From Brachyspira murdochii DSM 12563 (GTDB lineage Bacteria; Spirochaetota; Brachyspiria; Brachyspirales; Brachyspiraceae): 64,000 nt of DNA. Positions 17,100 through 26,117 of this stretch are shown here, piece after piece. Made by a program: the position numbers and the translations under genes. The stretch's first letter is position 1. Each line of letters opens with the position of its first letter. The DNA is taken from NCBI RefSeq assembly GCF_000092845.1, contig NC_014150.1:2355510-2419509 (forward strand), read 5' to 3'. The notes below the pieces were generated by a model. The model was not told where the DNA came from, made no database searches, and worked only from the letters and a program-made list of their open reading frames with translations.

Positions 17100-18317
17100 A
17101 TGAATATAATAAAATTAGCTTTTGATAATCTCTGGTATAATAAAACCAGAACAATTTTAAATATGATACTTATTATAGTATCTTTCGTATCTCTTATGAT
17201 GATAAGCGGATATAATAATTTTACTAAAGAAGGAATTATTACAAGTATAAATACAAGCGGAGGCTCTCTTGTAATAGCTGATAAATCATATTGGGATAAA
17301 AAAAGCGAAAAAATCAATATGCTTAAAGATAATGATTTTGAAATTATTTATAAAAAACTTGAAACTATAAATGAAGTTAATGATTATCAGAAAAAATTAG
17401 ATATAAGCGGACTTATAGGCAATGAAAGTAAAAGTAAATTCTTTTCAGGATATGCTTATGAAAAACCTTCAAAAATCATGTCGTCAGTATCGTTAAAATC
17501 TGGCACACCTATATTTGATGATGATATTAATACTATGGTACTAGGTAAAGATTTGGGAGAGTTTTTTAATCTCAATTATGATGAAGAGCATTACTTAAAT
17601 TTGATGACTGATTTCGGAGAGGGTATAAGTTTAGGTTCTTTAATGGCTGTTGGTTTGATATCATTAAATAATAGTGCTTCAGATGCTATTACTATTTATT
17701 GTCCTCTTAATGCTGTATATGAAGTATTTGGTCTTGAATATGGCGATGCTCATAATTTACTCATATATTTAAAAGATTATAAAAAGGCAGAAGAAATAAA
17801 AAATAACCTTAACAAATATTTTAATGAAAACAATTTAAATTATGAGGCTAAAGACTGGAAGGATTTGAATGCATTTTTACTTTCTGTAATTGATATGAAT
17901 ACTAATAATTATTTAATAGCTTTGGGAGTATTGAGCATATTAGTATTTGTTTCAGTTATGCAGATGCTTACTACAAATTTTTTGGAGAGGTTAAATGAGT
18001 TTGGTACTATGCGGGCATTAGGAATAAATATAAAAAATGTAACTTTACTTTTGTTTTTGGAAATTATCATAATGGCAGTATTAAGTTCAGTTATTTCGAT
18101 AATTATTTCTTACAGTGCTTCTGGAATACTTAATGTTTCAAACTTTATAATGAAATTTCCGGGGGCTACTGACGGTTATCCTTTAAGTTTATTACTAACA
18201 TTTAAAGACACTGTTTTAATATTTACTTGGGTATTATTAGTATCTATACTTGCTGGTATTTATCCAATAATAAAGGTTATAAAAATGCCTATAATAGAGG
18301 TTATAAAATATGTTTAG
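17100..18317 (+). CDS. ABC transporter permease (FtsX/MacB type)
   Basis: A 405-residue inner-membrane permease. Layout is that of the MacB/LolCE family: one membrane helix near the N-terminus (about 18-38, after FDNLWYNKTRTILNM), a large periplasmic domain (about 40-270), then three helices (about 275-300, 320-345, 370-395) with the family phrase NEFGTMRALGI before helix 3. It partners the ATPase at 15893 and overlaps the LolA-like gene by 8 bases. Assignment as FtsX-type permease is firm; substrate is inferred. Confidence 0.85.
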   Translation: MNIIKLAFDNLWYNKTRTILNMILIIVSFVSLMMISGYNNFTKEGIITSINTSGGSLVIADKSYWDKKSEKINMLKDNDFEIIYKKLETINEVNDYQKKLDISGLIGNESKSKFFSGYAYEKPSKIMSSVSLKSGTPIFDDDINTMVLGKDLGEFFNLNYDEEHYLNLMTDFGEGISLGSLMAVGLISLNNSASDAITIYCPLNAVYEVFGLEYGDAHNLLIYLKDYKKAEEIKNNLNKYFNENNLNYEAKDWKDLNAFLLSVIDMNTNNYLIALGVLSILVFVSVMQMLTTNFLERLNEFGTMRALGINIKNVTLLLFLEIIIMAVLSSVISIIISYSASGILNVSNFIMKFPGATDGYPLSLLLTFKDTVLIFTWVLLVSILAGIYPIIKVIKMPIIEVIKYV

Positions 18318-18993
18318 AAGATTTTTAAAAGTTTTATTTATTGTAAGTATTTTATCTTTTAATTTATACAGTCAGAATATATTTGATGATTTTGTTAATA
18401 TTTACAATAGAGGCGGCAAAAATTATAAACTATCAGGCACATTTACTGATATAAAGGACGGCAGAAAAACTATTAATAATTTTGACATGATAGTTGGAAA
18501 AGATTATAAATTGATGTATTTAAAAGATAATAAAACTTTATTTTTAGCTAATAATCAGGGTTTTTTTGTTCAGGGAGAGAAGCAGGTTTCGCCTTTAAAA
18601 ATATCTGGAAGTTATGTTGTAACGGGTGCTGCCAATATGAATGATTTGATGTCCATAAACTTTACTGATGATTATAAAATTGAAAAAGAGATAAGTTCAG
18701 AAGAGGTAAATTTAATAAAGAAAAATAGAAGCGTTCCTTATGCTAAGGCGGTATTAAAAAAAACTTCTAATGGCTATAGTATAGATTTTTTTGATAACAG
18801 TGGTAAAGCATTAAAAAGAGGAATATATAAAATTAGTAATAATACTTTTAATGATATGGAGTTTTATAATTTGATTATTAATACAAATTTAAGTACAGTA
18901 TGCCGTATAGAAAGTACAGAACCTTCAAATTATTCAAGCTCATATTTTAGAAGTGAAAACATGAAAATGCTTTTTAGTTTATTTAAAGATTAA
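18310..18993 (+). CDS. LolA-like periplasmic carrier
   Basis: A 227-residue exported protein (signal peptide MFRRFLKVLFIVSILSFNLYSQ). The mature part alternates beta strands in the manner of outer-membrane lipoprotein-sorting proteins: YKLSGTFTDIKDGRKTINNFDMIVGKDYKLMYL..., then FVQGEKQVSPLKISGSY. Its start overlaps the permease stop by 8 bases, so it is translationally coupled to the exporter. LolA-type proteins carry lipoproteins or lipids across the periplasm. Family placement is by fold-like pattern and context, hence moderate. Confidence 0.65.
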   Translation: MFRRFLKVLFIVSILSFNLYSQNIFDDFVNIYNRGGKNYKLSGTFTDIKDGRKTINNFDMIVGKDYKLMYLKDNKTLFLANNQGFFVQGEKQVSPLKISGSYVVTGAANMNDLMSINFTDDYKIEKEISSEEVNLIKKNRSVPYAKAVLKKTSNGYSIDFFDNSGKALKRGIYKISNNTFNDMEFYNLIINTNLSTVCRIESTEPSNYSSSYFRSENMKMLFSLFKD

Positions 18994-19000
18994 TTAAAGA

Positions 19001-20059
19001 ATGAAAAATATAAAAATATACTTTATTTTTTTTATTGTATCGTCTATAGCATTTGCTGATATAACTCCTAAGTTTGGAATAAAAAATAGTTTTAGTTATA
19101 TAGATATGAAAGAGGATGCATTTATACCAAATTCTGTTTTAAGTAATGATACTTATTTTTATTTGGGGTTTGAATATCTTAATAATAATTTTTATTTTTC
19201 ATTTAAGCCCGCATTAAGAATATACACTAAAGATAACAGAGATATTATTTATAATAACGGAAGTTTTATAAAACAGACAGACAATAAAGCATATGCTTCT
19301 TTTACTTTTGATGAACTTCAGTTTACATATATAAATGATATTTTAGGATTTTATATAGGTAAAAGAAAATTCCATTTCGGGGAAGGTTTTAATAGGCAGT
19401 ATATGTTTGTAGGCGACAGTGTATTATATAATGATTTTGATGCTTTATATAATAGTGAGCTTAATTTTTATCAAAATAATATAACGCATTCTATAGGATT
19501 TATTACAGATACAAAATCAATAGATTTATTGGAAGAGCCAAAGTATTACAGAGCTTGGTATTATTTAAAATATTCTTCTTCTCATCTAGGTTTAATGGCT
19601 ATTGCAAAATATACTTATGACTTAAAACTTAAAAATAGTTTAATGCTTGGTTTTGAGGCTTCATATATATTTGATATAGGGCTTAAACTTTATGGAAATG
19701 TTACTTATAATATTTTAAGCGGCAATAATCTAGGAAAAAGTCTTAATGATATAAAAAGTTTATTAGGTATTAATTATACTTTTATTTATAATTATGATTT
19801 TATATTAAGTCCTTATATAGAATATTTTTATGAGGATAGCCATTCATTTTATTCTATAGGGCTTTATTTATCTTTTCTTAACAACTTGTTTAATATAATA
19901 ACTTATTTTTCTCATTCGCCTAATTATAAAATGGATTTAAATACTAAACTTCTTATTAATTATAATAATTTTAATTTTACTTTTAATTATTATACTCCAT
20001 TTAAATATAATGAAGTTTTAGAGCATGTATTTGAAATATGTCTGGAATATAACTATTAA
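19001..20059 (+). CDS. Putative outer-membrane beta-barrel of the export operon
   Basis: A 352-residue protein with signal peptide (MKNIKIYFIFFIVSSIAFA) and repeated aromatic-rich amphipathic strands (FYFSFKPALRIYT, DELQFTYINDILGFYIGKRKFHFGEG, LLINYNNFNFTFNYY). The GKRKFHFGEGFNRQ turn resembles porin-like or alginate-export-type barrels, but no family is certain. It starts 7 bases after the LolA-like gene with no clear ribosome-binding site, consistent with coupling. It would be the outer-membrane end of the exporter. Confidence 0.65.
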   Translation: MKNIKIYFIFFIVSSIAFADITPKFGIKNSFSYIDMKEDAFIPNSVLSNDTYFYLGFEYLNNNFYFSFKPALRIYTKDNRDIIYNNGSFIKQTDNKAYASFTFDELQFTYINDILGFYIGKRKFHFGEGFNRQYMFVGDSVLYNDFDALYNSELNFYQNNITHSIGFITDTKSIDLLEEPKYYRAWYYLKYSSSHLGLMAIAKYTYDLKLKNSLMLGFEASYIFDIGLKLYGNVTYNILSGNNLGKSLNDIKSLLGINYTFIYNYDFILSPYIEYFYEDSHSFYSIGLYLSFLNNLFNIITYFSHSPNYKMDLNTKLLINYNNFNFTFNYYTPFKYNEVLEHVFEICLEYNY

Positions 20060-20361
20060 CAATATAGAAAATAGTGTATAATTATATTTTTTAATTATGT
20101 TTATTTTTTTGTACTATCCGTACTTAAAAATAGCCGGCATGTACTTGTATATATTAAAAAGAAAATATAACTTTATTTTGATAAATTATAGTTGTTTAGA
20201 TATATACTAATGTTACAAAGATTAATAAAATTATGAAGCAATAAAAAATTAGTAGAATTACTTGTACTAATTTTTAATAAGTTAAAAACAAAAAGAGATG
20301 CTTAAAAAACATCTCTTTTTTAGTATTTTTCATAAACCGCTATTATTTCATAAACCTTGCT
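20060..20361. other. Intergenic region between convergent genes
   Basis: Holds a bidirectional terminator (20290-20322) and a partial dispersed-repeat segment (TATAGTTGTTTAGATATATA near 20187). Otherwise AT-rich with nothing recognised. Confidence 0.5.
20290..20322 (-). terminator. Rho-independent terminator
   Basis: AAAAAGAGATG pairs with CATCTCTTTTT around a 9-base loop, flanked by A and T tracts; serves the PepSY-like gene and possibly the export operon in the other direction. Confidence 0.75.
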
Positions 20362-20793
20362 TTAATCGTCCCATTTTTGTCCCATTAACTGTCCATTAGC
20401 TGATACGAATAATTCCATCATATTATTAAGTTTTATTTTATAATTACCCCATTCTTTTTCTACATCTATCATTCTAGCCTGAGGATAAGTTCTTCTTACT
20501 GTATTAGCAACTGCCTGAGGCAATACGCTCATAGGTACTCCGTTATATTCTCCGTCTATATTAAGCCAAGTTCCGTTAGCTGAAAAGTCTATAGAAGCTC
20601 CGTTTGATAATTTAACTTCAAATTTTCCGTCATCTCTCTCTACTTTCCATATTTGTGCCTGAGGATAAACTCTTTGTATAAATGTTCTTGCTCTTTGAGG
20701 AAGTGCTGAAGCAGGTACTACCCAATCGGCAAATAGGCTTGAAGTTGAAACTATTGTTAATGTTATTAATAAAGCAAATAATTTTTTAGTCAT
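20362..20793 (-). CDS. Exported PepSY-like (BLIP-fold) protein, paralogue 1
   Basis: A 143-residue secreted protein: signal peptide MTKKLFALLITLTIVSTSSLFA, then two tandem PepSY-like units (ALPQRARTFIQRVYPQAQIWKVERDDGKFEVKLSNGASIDF and ALPQA..NTVRRTYPQARMIDVEKEWGNYKIKLNN). Such proteins are small periplasmic domains of unknown function. GGAGA precedes the ATG. A near-identical paralogue lies at 58863-59282, and the two share promoter and operator sequences. Confidence 0.8.
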   Translation of the reverse strand: MTKKLFALLITLTIVSTSSLFADWVVPASALPQRARTFIQRVYPQAQIWKVERDDGKFEVKLSNGASIDFSANGTWLNIDGEYNGVPMSVLPQAVANTVRRTYPQARMIDVEKEWGNYKIKLNNMMELFVSANGQLMGQKWDD

Positions 20794-20823
20794 ATTTAGT
20801 CTCCTTAATTTCTATTAATACCC

Positions 20824-20840
20824 TGTAAATTATCTTTACA
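20824..20840 (-). promoter_or_regulatory. Palindromic operator, copy 1
   Basis: TGTAAA-GATAA-TTTACA on the minus strand at the expected transcription start; same sequence and same distance from the -10 box as the copy at 58811-58829. Confidence 0.65.
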
Positions 20841-20846
20841 ATTATA

Positions 20847-20874
20847 AGTATAGCAGAAAAGAGATTAATGTCAA
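20847..20874 (-). promoter_or_regulatory. Promoter of PepSY-like paralogue 1
   Basis: On the minus strand TTGACA (20874-20869), 16-base spacer, TATACT (20852-20847). Confidence 0.75.
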
Positions 20875-21111
20875 TAGAATTTACTTTATTTTTACAATTT
20901 TTTTACAGAATAATTGTTTTTTTATCTATATATACTACATATTAAACATTGTATAAAAACATATATTAAACTTTTATATATACTAGTAAATATTCTTTAC
21001 TTTAACATATTTTTTTATAATATATAATAAATAATTAGGTTAAAAATATCATTTTTACAATCATTTTTAATAAATGTTTTATTAAGTAATAAAAAACGTA
21101 CGGATTTATTT

Positions 21112-22113
21112 ATGAAAAAAAAGATTTATTTTGCCATACCTATAATAGCATTAGCATTAATAATAGCAATTTCTTTTTACAGAAGCAGAGATAAATATGT
21201 AAGAACAACTATAATAATAAGCGATACAATACTCAATATAACAGCACAAACTTCAGATAAAACTATGAATAAATTAACACAGGATATCACAAATGAGATT
21301 AACAGAATAGATAATATATTAAATCCTTATAATGAGAATTCAGAAATAGCTAAAATAAATAAAGAAAGTTTAAGCGGTAAAACTAATATAGCAGTATCTG
21401 ATGAGCTTTCTCATATATTTGAAACAGGTTTAAGATATTCTAAATTAAGCCCTTCATTTGATATAAGTATAAGACCTTTAATAGAACTTTGGGGATTTGG
21501 AGTTAAAGAAAATCAGACAGTTCCATTAAAAGAAGATGTATATAAAGCTTTATCATATATAGATTATTCAGCTTTGAGTATAATAACAAATGATGACGGT
21601 AAAAAGATATTAAAATTATCAAAGCCATTAACGTTTGATTTCGGTTCATATGGAAAAGGTTATATAATAGAAAAATTAAAAGAAGTATTTGCTGAAAATA
21701 ATATAAAAAATTATCTGATAGATTATGGCGGAGATACATATGCAAATGGAGTAAACAGCAAAGGCAACCCTTGGGTTATAGCAATAAGAAATCCTAGAAA
21801 TGATGCTGATGGTTATTTAGGCTTGCTTGAAGCTACAAATTGTACTATAGTTACAAGCGGAGATTATGAAAGATATTTTACTCAGGACGGTACTAATTAT
21901 CATCATATAATAGATGCTGAAATAGGATATCCTACCTACAATAGTATATCTGCTACAATAGTACATACTAATGCTGAAGAAGCTGATGCATTATCTACTA
22001 CGGCATTCTTAATGGGTACTAACTTCTTTACAAATGAAGCTTTTAAATATAAAGAGGCATATATAGTAACTCCAGAAGGCGAGCTTTATATTGTAACTAA
22101 TGAAAGTTTTTAA
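21112..22113 (+). CDS. apbE: FAD:protein FMN transferase (ApbE family)
   Basis: ApbE covalently attaches FMN to threonine of exported flavoproteins such as RnfG/NqrC, using FAD and Mg2+ on the periplasmic side. The 333-residue product has an N-terminal membrane anchor (about residues 5-23), then family motifs: NRIDNILNPYNENSEIAKIN, SPSFDISIRPLIELWGFG, DFGSYGKGYIIEKL, IDYGGDTYANG, and the metal-binding HHIIDAEIGYPTYN...HTNAEEADALSTTAFLMG region. No lipobox Cys is seen, so it is anchored by the helix. It abuts rsmD convergently with no spacer. Confidence 0.93.
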   Translation: MKKKIYFAIPIIALALIIAISFYRSRDKYVRTTIIISDTILNITAQTSDKTMNKLTQDITNEINRIDNILNPYNENSEIAKINKESLSGKTNIAVSDELSHIFETGLRYSKLSPSFDISIRPLIELWGFGVKENQTVPLKEDVYKALSYIDYSALSIITNDDGKKILKLSKPLTFDFGSYGKGYIIEKLKEVFAENNIKNYLIDYGGDTYANGVNSKGNPWVIAIRNPRNDADGYLGLLEATNCTIVTSGDYERYFTQDGTNYHHIIDAEIGYPTYNSISATIVHTNAEEADALSTTAFLMGTNFFTNEAFKYKEAYIVTPEGELYIVTNESF

Positions 22114-22683
22114 TTAATTTTTTATATATTTAAGTATTACTAAAATACTTTCACCATAGCTTTTTACATCATAATGCATTATATCTTTTATAAGGTTTTT
22201 AAAATTTTCTTTTTCTAAAAAAGCTTTATAATAGTCATCACCAAACTCTGCTGCTAAAACTCCATCATCATTTAATAGTTTTCTCTCTATTACAGCATTC
22301 AAGCAGTCAAAGTATATATTTGAATGATAAGGCGGGTCAAAGTATATTATATCAAATTTATCATTAGTTCTTTTTACATAATCTAAAGCTGATATTCTTT
22401 TTACTTTATAAAGAGAATTATCATTGTCAAATATAGCTTTTGCATTTATAAATATAGTTTTTACAGCCTCTCTGTCTATTTCTACAAGTGTAGCATGTTT
22501 AGCATTTCTGCTTAAAGCCTCAAAAGCAATAGCTCCGCTTCCAGAACATAAATCAAGCAAATTTTTACCTTCAGCATTGACTATATTAAAAAAAGCCTCT
22601 CTTACCTTTGACTGAGTAGGTCTGAAATCTCTCTTCGGAGTTAGTACTTTTCTTCCCTTTTTATTTCCAGATATAATATACAT
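22114..22683 (-). CDS. rsmD: 16S rRNA (guanine966-N2)-methyltransferase RsmD
   Basis: Methylates G966 of 16S rRNA using SAM. From ATG 22683 (GGA 5 bases upstream) the product is 189 residues, normal for RsmD. Family motifs: ISGNKKGRKVL and RPTQSKVREAFFNI at the N-terminus, SAM-binding LDLCSGSGAIAFEAL (residues 43-57) and catalytic DPPY (116-119). An open extension of 19 codons upstream overlaps the LiaF-like gene and is not used. Confidence 0.95.
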   Translation of the reverse strand: MYIISGNKKGRKVLTPKRDFRPTQSKVREAFFNIVNAEGKNLLDLCSGSGAIAFEALSRNAKHATLVEIDREAVKTIFINAKAIFDNDNSLYKVKRISALDYVKRTNDKFDIIYFDPPYHSNIYFDCLNAVIERKLLNDDGVLAAEFGDDYYKAFLEKENFKNLIKDIMHYDVKSYGESILVILKYIKN

Positions 22684-22702
22684 ATTTTGTCCAAATAAAA
22701 AA

Positions 22703-23377
22703 TTATTTATATAAAACTCTAATCTGAGCAAAAGCAGCATTCACATTTAAATAAAGTATATTATCCTCTGTTCCCATAACAAAGTTTGTCTCCCCAAAAC
22801 TTATGCTGTCTCCTGTGGGAAGAGATACACTTCCAAAGGCACTTGAAGCCTTTATATGAACCTGCACTTTATCGCTTATAAAAACAACAGTGTCAGAAAA
22901 TACTGTGTTTATATCTATAATTCTGTTTCTGTCTATTTCTAAATCGGATAAGTCTATAGTTTTAGTTTTAAAATATACATTATATTTAGTTCTTTTATTT
23001 TTAGGCACACTGTCGCTTACATAATGCATTCCTACTAATATATATACTCCTAAAAAAATTATAATCATTCCTATAATCACTCTAAATATAGGAGTATATA
23101 GTATAAAAGGCATGTTAATATTAAAGCAGTATCTTATTAATATATATATACCGCCTCCTATGACAAATAACCCCAAAAGAAGTTTAGAAGCATAAAATCC
23201 TCTTCCAAAAATTAAAGCTATTCCCCAAGCAATTATTAAAAAAGAAACAATTATAGTAAATACAGGCGTATATGCTAATGCAGGAATATAAATATGAAAA
23301 ACATACTGAAGCAGTATATAAGCACCTATTATTATTACAATACTTCCTATTAAAAACCTTGAAAATATAAATTTCAT
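22703..23377 (-). CDS. LiaF-like membrane protein (DUF2154 type)
   Basis: A 224-residue protein: four hydrophobic helices in two pairs (about 5-25, 33-55, 65-83, 92-115), then a soluble C-terminal beta domain (about 130-224) with DINTVFSDTVVFISDKVQVHIKASSAFGSVSLPTGDSISFGE, the pattern of LiaF/VraT and related cell-envelope stress proteins. LiaF restrains the LiaRS system in Firmicutes; no such kinase is visible nearby, so the role here is unknown. It lies 19 bases upstream of rsmD on the same strand. Confidence 0.7.
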   Translation of the reverse strand: MKFIFSRFLIGSIVIIIGAYILLQYVFHIYIPALAYTPVFTIIVSFLIIAWGIALIFGRGFYASKLLLGLFVIGGGIYILIRYCFNINMPFILYTPIFRVIIGMIIIFLGVYILVGMHYVSDSVPKNKRTKYNVYFKTKTIDLSDLEIDRNRIIDINTVFSDTVVFISDKVQVHIKASSAFGSVSLPTGDSISFGETNFVMGTEDNILYLNVNAAFAQIRVLYK

Positions 23378-23469
23378 ATCTCTAAATACCTTAAAAATTA
23401 TATATATGTTTTTTATATACTAAACAATATTATCAAAAAAACAAGTGCTTTATAAAAAATATATAGGCT

Positions 23470-24630
23470 TTAAATATTTAAAAATTTCTTTATACATTTA
23501 GTTTGTTCTGGATTTTTTATTAAAAAAGCATCATGTCCGTAATTGGATTCTATTTCATAAAACTCTGTGCTTATATTAGCATGCTGATATGCCGAAACTA
23601 TTTCAGCCGACTGTGTGCTAGGATAAAGCCAATCGGATATAAATGATATAACAAGTACTTTATTAAGAGATACATTTTTCTTGTTTTTAATTTTTTTTAT
23701 ATCATCTTTAGCATCAAAAAAATCCATAGCTTTAGTAAGATATAAGAAGCTGTTTGCATCAAATCTCGATGTAAATTTTTCTCCATTATAATGAAGATAA
23801 TTTTCTACTTCAAAAGAAGGAGTAAAGTATTTTAAAGCCTTTTTTCTTCTTCTTCCGAATTTTTTTCTCATATATTCTTCGCTCATATATGTAATATGTC
23901 CGAGCATTCTAGCCAAAGCAAGACCTTTATCTGGAGAAGACATTCCATAATATTTTCCTCCATACCATTCATTGTCTTCTGTTATAGCCTCTCTTGCTAT
24001 TTCATTAAAAGCTATCTGCATAGGAGAATGAGTCATAGTGCTTGCTATTATAATTGCTTTTTCCATCATTTGAGGATAAGAAGCTGTCCATTGTAAAGCC
24101 TGCATTCCTCCCATAGAGCCTCCTATTACACAGTAAAGTTTTTTTATTCCTAATGCATCTATTAATATTTTTTGTACCTTTACTATATCTTTAATCGTAA
24201 ATGTAGGAAAATCTGTTCCGTAGCATAGATTACTATTTGGTTTTTTTGAGGAAGGTCCAGTGGTGCCGCTGCAGCCTCCTAAAACATTTGAGCATATGAC
24301 AAAATATTTATTAGTATCTATTGCTTTGCCTTTGCCTACAAAATTACTCCACCAAGAAAGTACATCTGCATCTCCTGTAAAAGCATGGCATATTAAAATG
24401 GCATTATCTCTATTGATATTTAAATGTCCTGAGGCAGTGTATGCTATAGTTAATTCTTGTATAGAAGCCCCGTTTTCAAATTTAAATGCCTTATCATAAT
24501 GAAAGAATTTAAGGCTGCTTTTTTCATCTGTTATAATCTCTTCTATAATTTCTTCTATTTTATTGATTTGTTCTTTAATTTTACTTTTTTTATTTTTTTT
24601 ATCTTTTATTATATTTTTTATATTCTTCAT
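23470..24630 (-). CDS. metX: Homoserine O-acetyltransferase
   Basis: Transfers acetyl from acetyl-CoA to homoserine, the first committed step to methionine. From ATG 24630 (AGGGG upstream) the product is 386 residues: a Lys/Glu-rich N-terminal extension (about 40 residues, unusual), then an alpha/beta-hydrolase with nucleophile Ser172 in GGSMGGMQAL, HAFTGDADV oxyanion region, GGCSGTTGPSS, catalytic Asp in SDWLYPS and His in NYGHDAFL near the end. metY lies just upstream on the same strand and uses its product, but an intrinsic terminator lies between them. Confidence 0.93.
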   Translation of the reverse strand: MKNIKNIIKDKKNKKSKIKEQINKIEEIIEEIITDEKSSLKFFHYDKAFKFENGASIQELTIAYTASGHLNINRDNAILICHAFTGDADVLSWWSNFVGKGKAIDTNKYFVICSNVLGGCSGTTGPSSKKPNSNLCYGTDFPTFTIKDIVKVQKILIDALGIKKLYCVIGGSMGGMQALQWTASYPQMMEKAIIIASTMTHSPMQIAFNEIAREAITEDNEWYGGKYYGMSSPDKGLALARMLGHITYMSEEYMRKKFGRRRKKALKYFTPSFEVENYLHYNGEKFTSRFDANSFLYLTKAMDFFDAKDDIKKIKNKKNVSLNKVLVISFISDWLYPSTQSAEIVSAYQHANISTEFYEIESNYGHDAFLIKNPEQTKCIKKFLNI

Positions 24631-24655
24631 AAATAAACCCCTAATAAATATTATT

Positions 24656-24698
24656 AAAAACAAGAGTGAATTATATTATTATCACCCTTGTTTTTTAT
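24656..24698 (-). terminator. Terminator between metY and metX
   Basis: On the minus strand AACAAGGGTGA pairs with TCACTCTTGTT, followed by a T tract; ends about 26 bases before the metX start, so metX depends on read-through or its own promoter. Confidence 0.7.
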
Positions 24699-24708
24699 GC
24701 TTATATAA

Positions 24709-26004
24709 TTATTTGCTTGCTATAGCTAAAGCTTCGTCCAAATAATAAAGTATATCATCAATATGTTCTATTCCTATAGAAAGTCTTATAAAGTTTTTGC
24801 TTATTCCACCTTTTATTAATTCTTCTTCTGATAATTGAGAGTGCGTAGTAGAAGCAGGGTGAGCAACCAAACTTTTTACGTCTCCTACATTAACTAAATG
24901 AGAGAATAGTTTTATATTGTCTATAAACTTAACAGCAGCCTCATATCCGCCTTTAATTCCAAATACAACCATTCCGCCGAATTTATCTTTTAAATATTTA
25001 CTTGCCAAAGGATATGAAGGATCATTTTTTAGTCCCGGATATCTTACCCATTCAACTCTATTATCTTTTTCTAAAAACTCAGCAACTTTTAAAGCATTAT
25101 AAGAATGTCTTTCCATTCTTAAAGGCAAAGATTCTATTCCTTGTATAAAAGACCAAGAATTATCAGGTGAAAGACAAGCCCCCAAATTTCTAAGCGGTAC
25201 TGTTCTTACTCTTAAAGCAAAAGCAGCATTTTTAAGTTCATCAGGCAAATCATAAGCCCAGCGAAGTCCATGATAATTTGAGTCTGGTTTTGAAAATAAA
25301 GGAAACTTATCACTTTGCCAATTAAAATTACCGCTGTCAGTAATAATACCTCCTATAGCACTTCCATGTCCGCCTATCCATTTTGTAAGAGAGTTTATTA
25401 CAATATCTGCACCATGTTTAATAGTCTGCAAAAGATAAGGTGTTGTAAAAGTTGCGTCTATTACAAGAGGTATTCCGGCATTATGTGCTATTTCAGCTGC
25501 TTTTTCAATATCTGTAAAATCAAGCGAAGGATTTGATATTGTTTCTATAAATATTAATTTTGTTTTATCAGTAATTGCCTTAGCAAAGTTTTCTGGATTT
25601 TTAGCATCAACAAATTTTGTATTAATACCGAACTTTGGAAGTATTGCCCCAAACTGAGAATATGTTCCGCCGTAAACATTAAATGCAGAAACTATTTCAT
25701 CTCCAGCCTCGCATATTGTAATTATAGTATAAAATATAGCATTAGTACCAGATGATACAGCAATAGAAGCAAGTCCTCCTTCCATAGCAGTAATTCTTTT
25801 TTCTAGTACATCAGTTGTTGGGTCTCCCATTCTTGAATATATATATCCAAGTTCTTTTAAATCAAATAAATCTGCTGCATGTTTAGAATCTCTAAATAAA
25901 TACGAAGTCGTTCTATATATCGGTACTCCTCTGCTTCCAAACTTATCATCAAAATCCTGACCTGCATGTGCTGCTATTGTTTCAAACTTTAATTCTCTTG
26001 ACAT
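24709..26004 (-). CDS. metY: O-acetylhomoserine sulfhydrylase (aminocarboxypropyltransferase)
   Basis: PLP enzyme that makes homocysteine directly from O-acetylhomoserine and sulfide. From ATG 26004 (AAAGGAGA upstream; the 18 extra codons are not used) the product is 431 residues, typical of MetY rather than the shorter MetB/MetC. Motifs: YSRMGDPTTDVLEKR, the PLP lysine K208 in SLTKWIGGHGSAIGG, and the MetY-specific LRAMERHS-like segment PLRMERHSYNAL. Its leader carries a Met-rich peptide and an attenuator. It supplies homocysteine for methionine synthase. Confidence 0.95.
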   Translation of the reverse strand: MSRELKFETIAAHAGQDFDDKFGSRGVPIYRTTSYLFRDSKHAADLFDLKELGYIYSRMGDPTTDVLEKRITAMEGGLASIAVSSGTNAIFYTIITICEAGDEIVSAFNVYGGTYSQFGAILPKFGINTKFVDAKNPENFAKAITDKTKLIFIETISNPSLDFTDIEKAAEIAHNAGIPLVIDATFTTPYLLQTIKHGADIVINSLTKWIGGHGSAIGGIITDSGNFNWQSDKFPLFSKPDSNYHGLRWAYDLPDELKNAAFALRVRTVPLRNLGACLSPDNSWSFIQGIESLPLRMERHSYNALKVAEFLEKDNRVEWVRYPGLKNDPSYPLASKYLKDKFGGMVVFGIKGGYEAAVKFIDNIKLFSHLVNVGDVKSLVAHPASTTHSQLSEEELIKGGISKNFIRLSIGIEHIDDILYYLDEALAIASK

Positions 26005-26044
26005 ATATTCTCCTTTTATATTTTTGTACAAAAAATTTAAAAAT

Positions 26045-26117
26045 AAAAAAGCCGCCAAAAATTAATTTGACGGCTGAAATTACAAAATAAAAAATATATT
26101 ATATTATACAGCCATCA
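26045..26117 (-). promoter_or_regulatory. Terminator/antiterminator attenuator of metY
   Basis: Terminator: GCCGTCAAA (26074-26066) pairs with TTTGGCGGC (26059-26051), then six T residues. Antiterminator: TGATGGCTG (26117-26109, inside the leader peptide codons) pairs over 9 bases with CAGCCGTCA (26076-26068), which includes the 5' arm of the terminator. The two folds cannot coexist. Confidence 0.8.

Larger units (their letters stand above)
20794..21111. other. Divergent intergenic region upstream of PepSY-like gene and apbE
   Basis: Contains the promoter and operator listed above; the 200 bases nearer apbE are AT-rich with no clear consensus promoter. Confidence 0.5.
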
